This document shows, piece after piece, positions 62,901 through 64,000 of a stretch of DNA of 64,000 bases. Positions within the stretch are counted from its first letter, which is position 1; each line of letters begins with the position of its first letter. A program made the translations under genes and the position numbers. Source of the stretch: Pocillopora verrucosa (taxonomy: Eukaryota > Cnidaria > Anthozoa > Scleractinia > Pocilloporidae); NCBI RefSeq assembly GCF_036669915.1, contig NC_089314.1:9223458-9287457 (forward strand). Reading direction: 5' to 3'. A model generated the notes under the pieces. It was not told the DNA's origin, searched no databases, and worked only from the letters and a program-made list of their open reading frames with translations.

Positions 62901-63453
62901 TTGGGTTGAGCGACTCATCAGAACAACATTCATTCCACATTGTGCCAACTGTCTTGTAAAGAAATTTCACACATTTGTGACAGTTCAGCTCACTTTGAGA
63001 TAATTAGTGTAGAGGATTCAAGTTTAGTCTTACTCACAAGCCAAGTAACCCACAATGCCAGAGTTCATCTTGTTTTATTGACCAGTTACTGGAGGTATGG
63101 AAGTATTTCTCCTAGTCCCCCTCCCCCCCCTCCCTATTCTTCCCATGAACTGTTTGAGGTCATGGCTTTGTATTGTAAAAAACCCCCTTCTACAGCCAAG
63201 TTGAGTAAGACCGACCCAAGGGCATGATATGCAAAATAATTTAATTACCTCAGTACTCCTACACAAACCTGGGTAGAGAGAAGCTCAGCAAGAGTTAAGA
63301 GTCTTGCGTAATAACTTCACATCCATAAAAGTAAGGGACTCTGATTTTAATTCGTATGAACACCATTATAATTATTTCAAATGCTCACAAATAATGACAT
63401 TATTACCTCACATGCAAATGATCTTCCTATTCCTTCAGATGCACCTGTAACAA
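56932..63453 (-). CDS. HSD17B12: Very-long-chain 3-oxoacyl-CoA reductase (HSD17B12/KAR type), 5' end outside the window
   Basis: Exons: 63407-63453, 62873-62948, 62369-62476, 61904-61962, 61534-61578, 61048-61082, 59140-59221, 58606-58671, 57766-57915, 56932-57033. Phases agree and give 255 residues to the stop. It is a classical short-chain dehydrogenase: [13 protein letters not shown] (nucleotide-binding glycines), [26 protein letters not shown], then [11 protein letters not shown] (catalytic Ser) and TVYAATK (catalytic Tyr and Lys). The YPQYFLDVP block and the C-terminal [12 protein letters not shown] are typical of the ER enzyme that reduces 3-ketoacyl-CoA during elongation of very long fatty acids, and of the related 17-beta-hydroxysteroid dehydrogenases 3 and 12. 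The C-terminus ends [10 protein letters not shown]. The N-terminal membrane segments must lie in exons beyond 64000; I saw no convincing exon between 63454 and the edge. Confidence 0.9.
59275..59490. mobile_element. MITE-like element in an HSD17B12 intron
   Basis: It starts TTAACCCTTTAAACCCTAAC and contains AGTATGCATACTCTCC, CAATCAAGAGCTTCTTAAC and ATTATAAGGAGAAATTAGAT. Reverse orientation relative to the copy at 54434. Confidence 0.7.
59510..60910. repeat. Minisatellite of about 1.4 kb, 16-bp unit
   Basis: The unit is TTAGAGAGGGGGCTTA. It is perfect in a run near 60420-60510 and degenerate elsewhere, with longer variants containing GGGACCAGGCTAATCAGAG. It fills most of the intron between the HSD17B12 exons at 61048-61082 and 59140-59221. 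The strands are very unequal in purine content, plus being purine-rich. Confidence 0.9.
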
Positions 63454-64000
63454 CTGCCAAATAAAGAATCCTTGGTTTGAGAAATAAAATCATAGTAATT
63501 GCATATCAGTATTGCAATCTACAAAAAATATAATTACACCAAAATATGAAAAAAAAAATTGACTGTCAATAACATTGGTCAACCCCACTCCTCTCTTCTA
63601 TTTGCTTTTTGACTTTTCTATGCCAGTCTTTCCCTGCAAACTGAGGATTACTACAAACTTCATCAAAGTGTTTTCCTATGCCTGCAAATAGGCCTTTTAG
63701 TAAATTCTGGTCCACTCTTTTTAATCAATTAAATAACAACACCTCAGTGTCAGCAGCTAGTGGCAAACACTTAACTGATCTGCAAAGCAATATGGTAAAT
63801 ATCCACAGCTAGCCACCAACACTAAGGTTAATTAAGCTGTTTTTGTACATATGAAAATAGTGAGATGATCTAGCACAAGAGGATGATTTTAACTCATTTA
63901 TTTGTGCAATGATTGCAATATTTTTATACATATTGGTGCAAATTCTGGTAAGGTTCATGGAGTACAAGGCATAGGGTCAGTCACTGACCATTATCTGACT

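Overview
The window looks like nuclear DNA of an animal, most likely a cnidarian and probably an anthozoan such as a stony coral. The genes have many short exons with GT-AG introns whose phases agree across junctions. The gene content is metazoan: persulfide dioxygenase, the ciliary protein tectonic, a 3-ketoacyl-CoA reductase, and secreted or membrane proteins built from PAN, F5/8 type C, Ig and fibronectin III modules. Introns and spacers are full of small inverted-repeat DNA elements. The coral assignment is inference; nothing here names the species.

Layout. 1-1.85 kb: end of an unrecognised Cys/His-bearing gene (minus). 5.4-17 kb: a tandemly duplicated block of about 6.9 kb. Each copy has one intact minus-strand gene for a small secreted PAN + F5/8C protein, a degenerate GTCA-rich repeat array and a broken PAN exon; in the left copy a LINE fragment sits in the broken exon. 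17-21.6 kb: no gene seen, short local duplications. 21.6-23.1 kb: a foldback element ending 35 bases from the ETHE1 stop codon. 23.2-27.8 kb: ETHE1 (minus, nine exons), carrying three apparent one-base deletions. 28.0-36.9 kb: tectonic (plus, fourteen exons), head to head with ETHE1 with 178 bases between start codons. 37.7-42.9 kb: a 1,532-residue coiled-coil protein (minus) with one 4.25-kb exon. 44.9-55.3 kb: a type I membrane receptor (plus, ten exons) with one Ig domain, three FN3-like domains, one membrane segment and a short tail holding a textbook ITAM. 56.9-63.5 kb: 3' part of an HSD17B12-type reductase (minus), with a 16-bp minisatellite of about 1.4 kb in one intron.

The genes do not form a pathway; they are neighbours in a eukaryotic genome. 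The most interesting object is the ITAM receptor, which would be expected to signal through an SH2-domain kinase of the Syk type and is a candidate immune or self-recognition receptor. Second are the PAN-F5/8C duplication with its readable order of events, and the nested DNA elements whose insertion sites can be reconstructed. Frameshifts in conserved exons between 25.6 and 29.8 kb, next to a clean 4.25-kb open frame at 38-42 kb, call for a check of local sequence quality.
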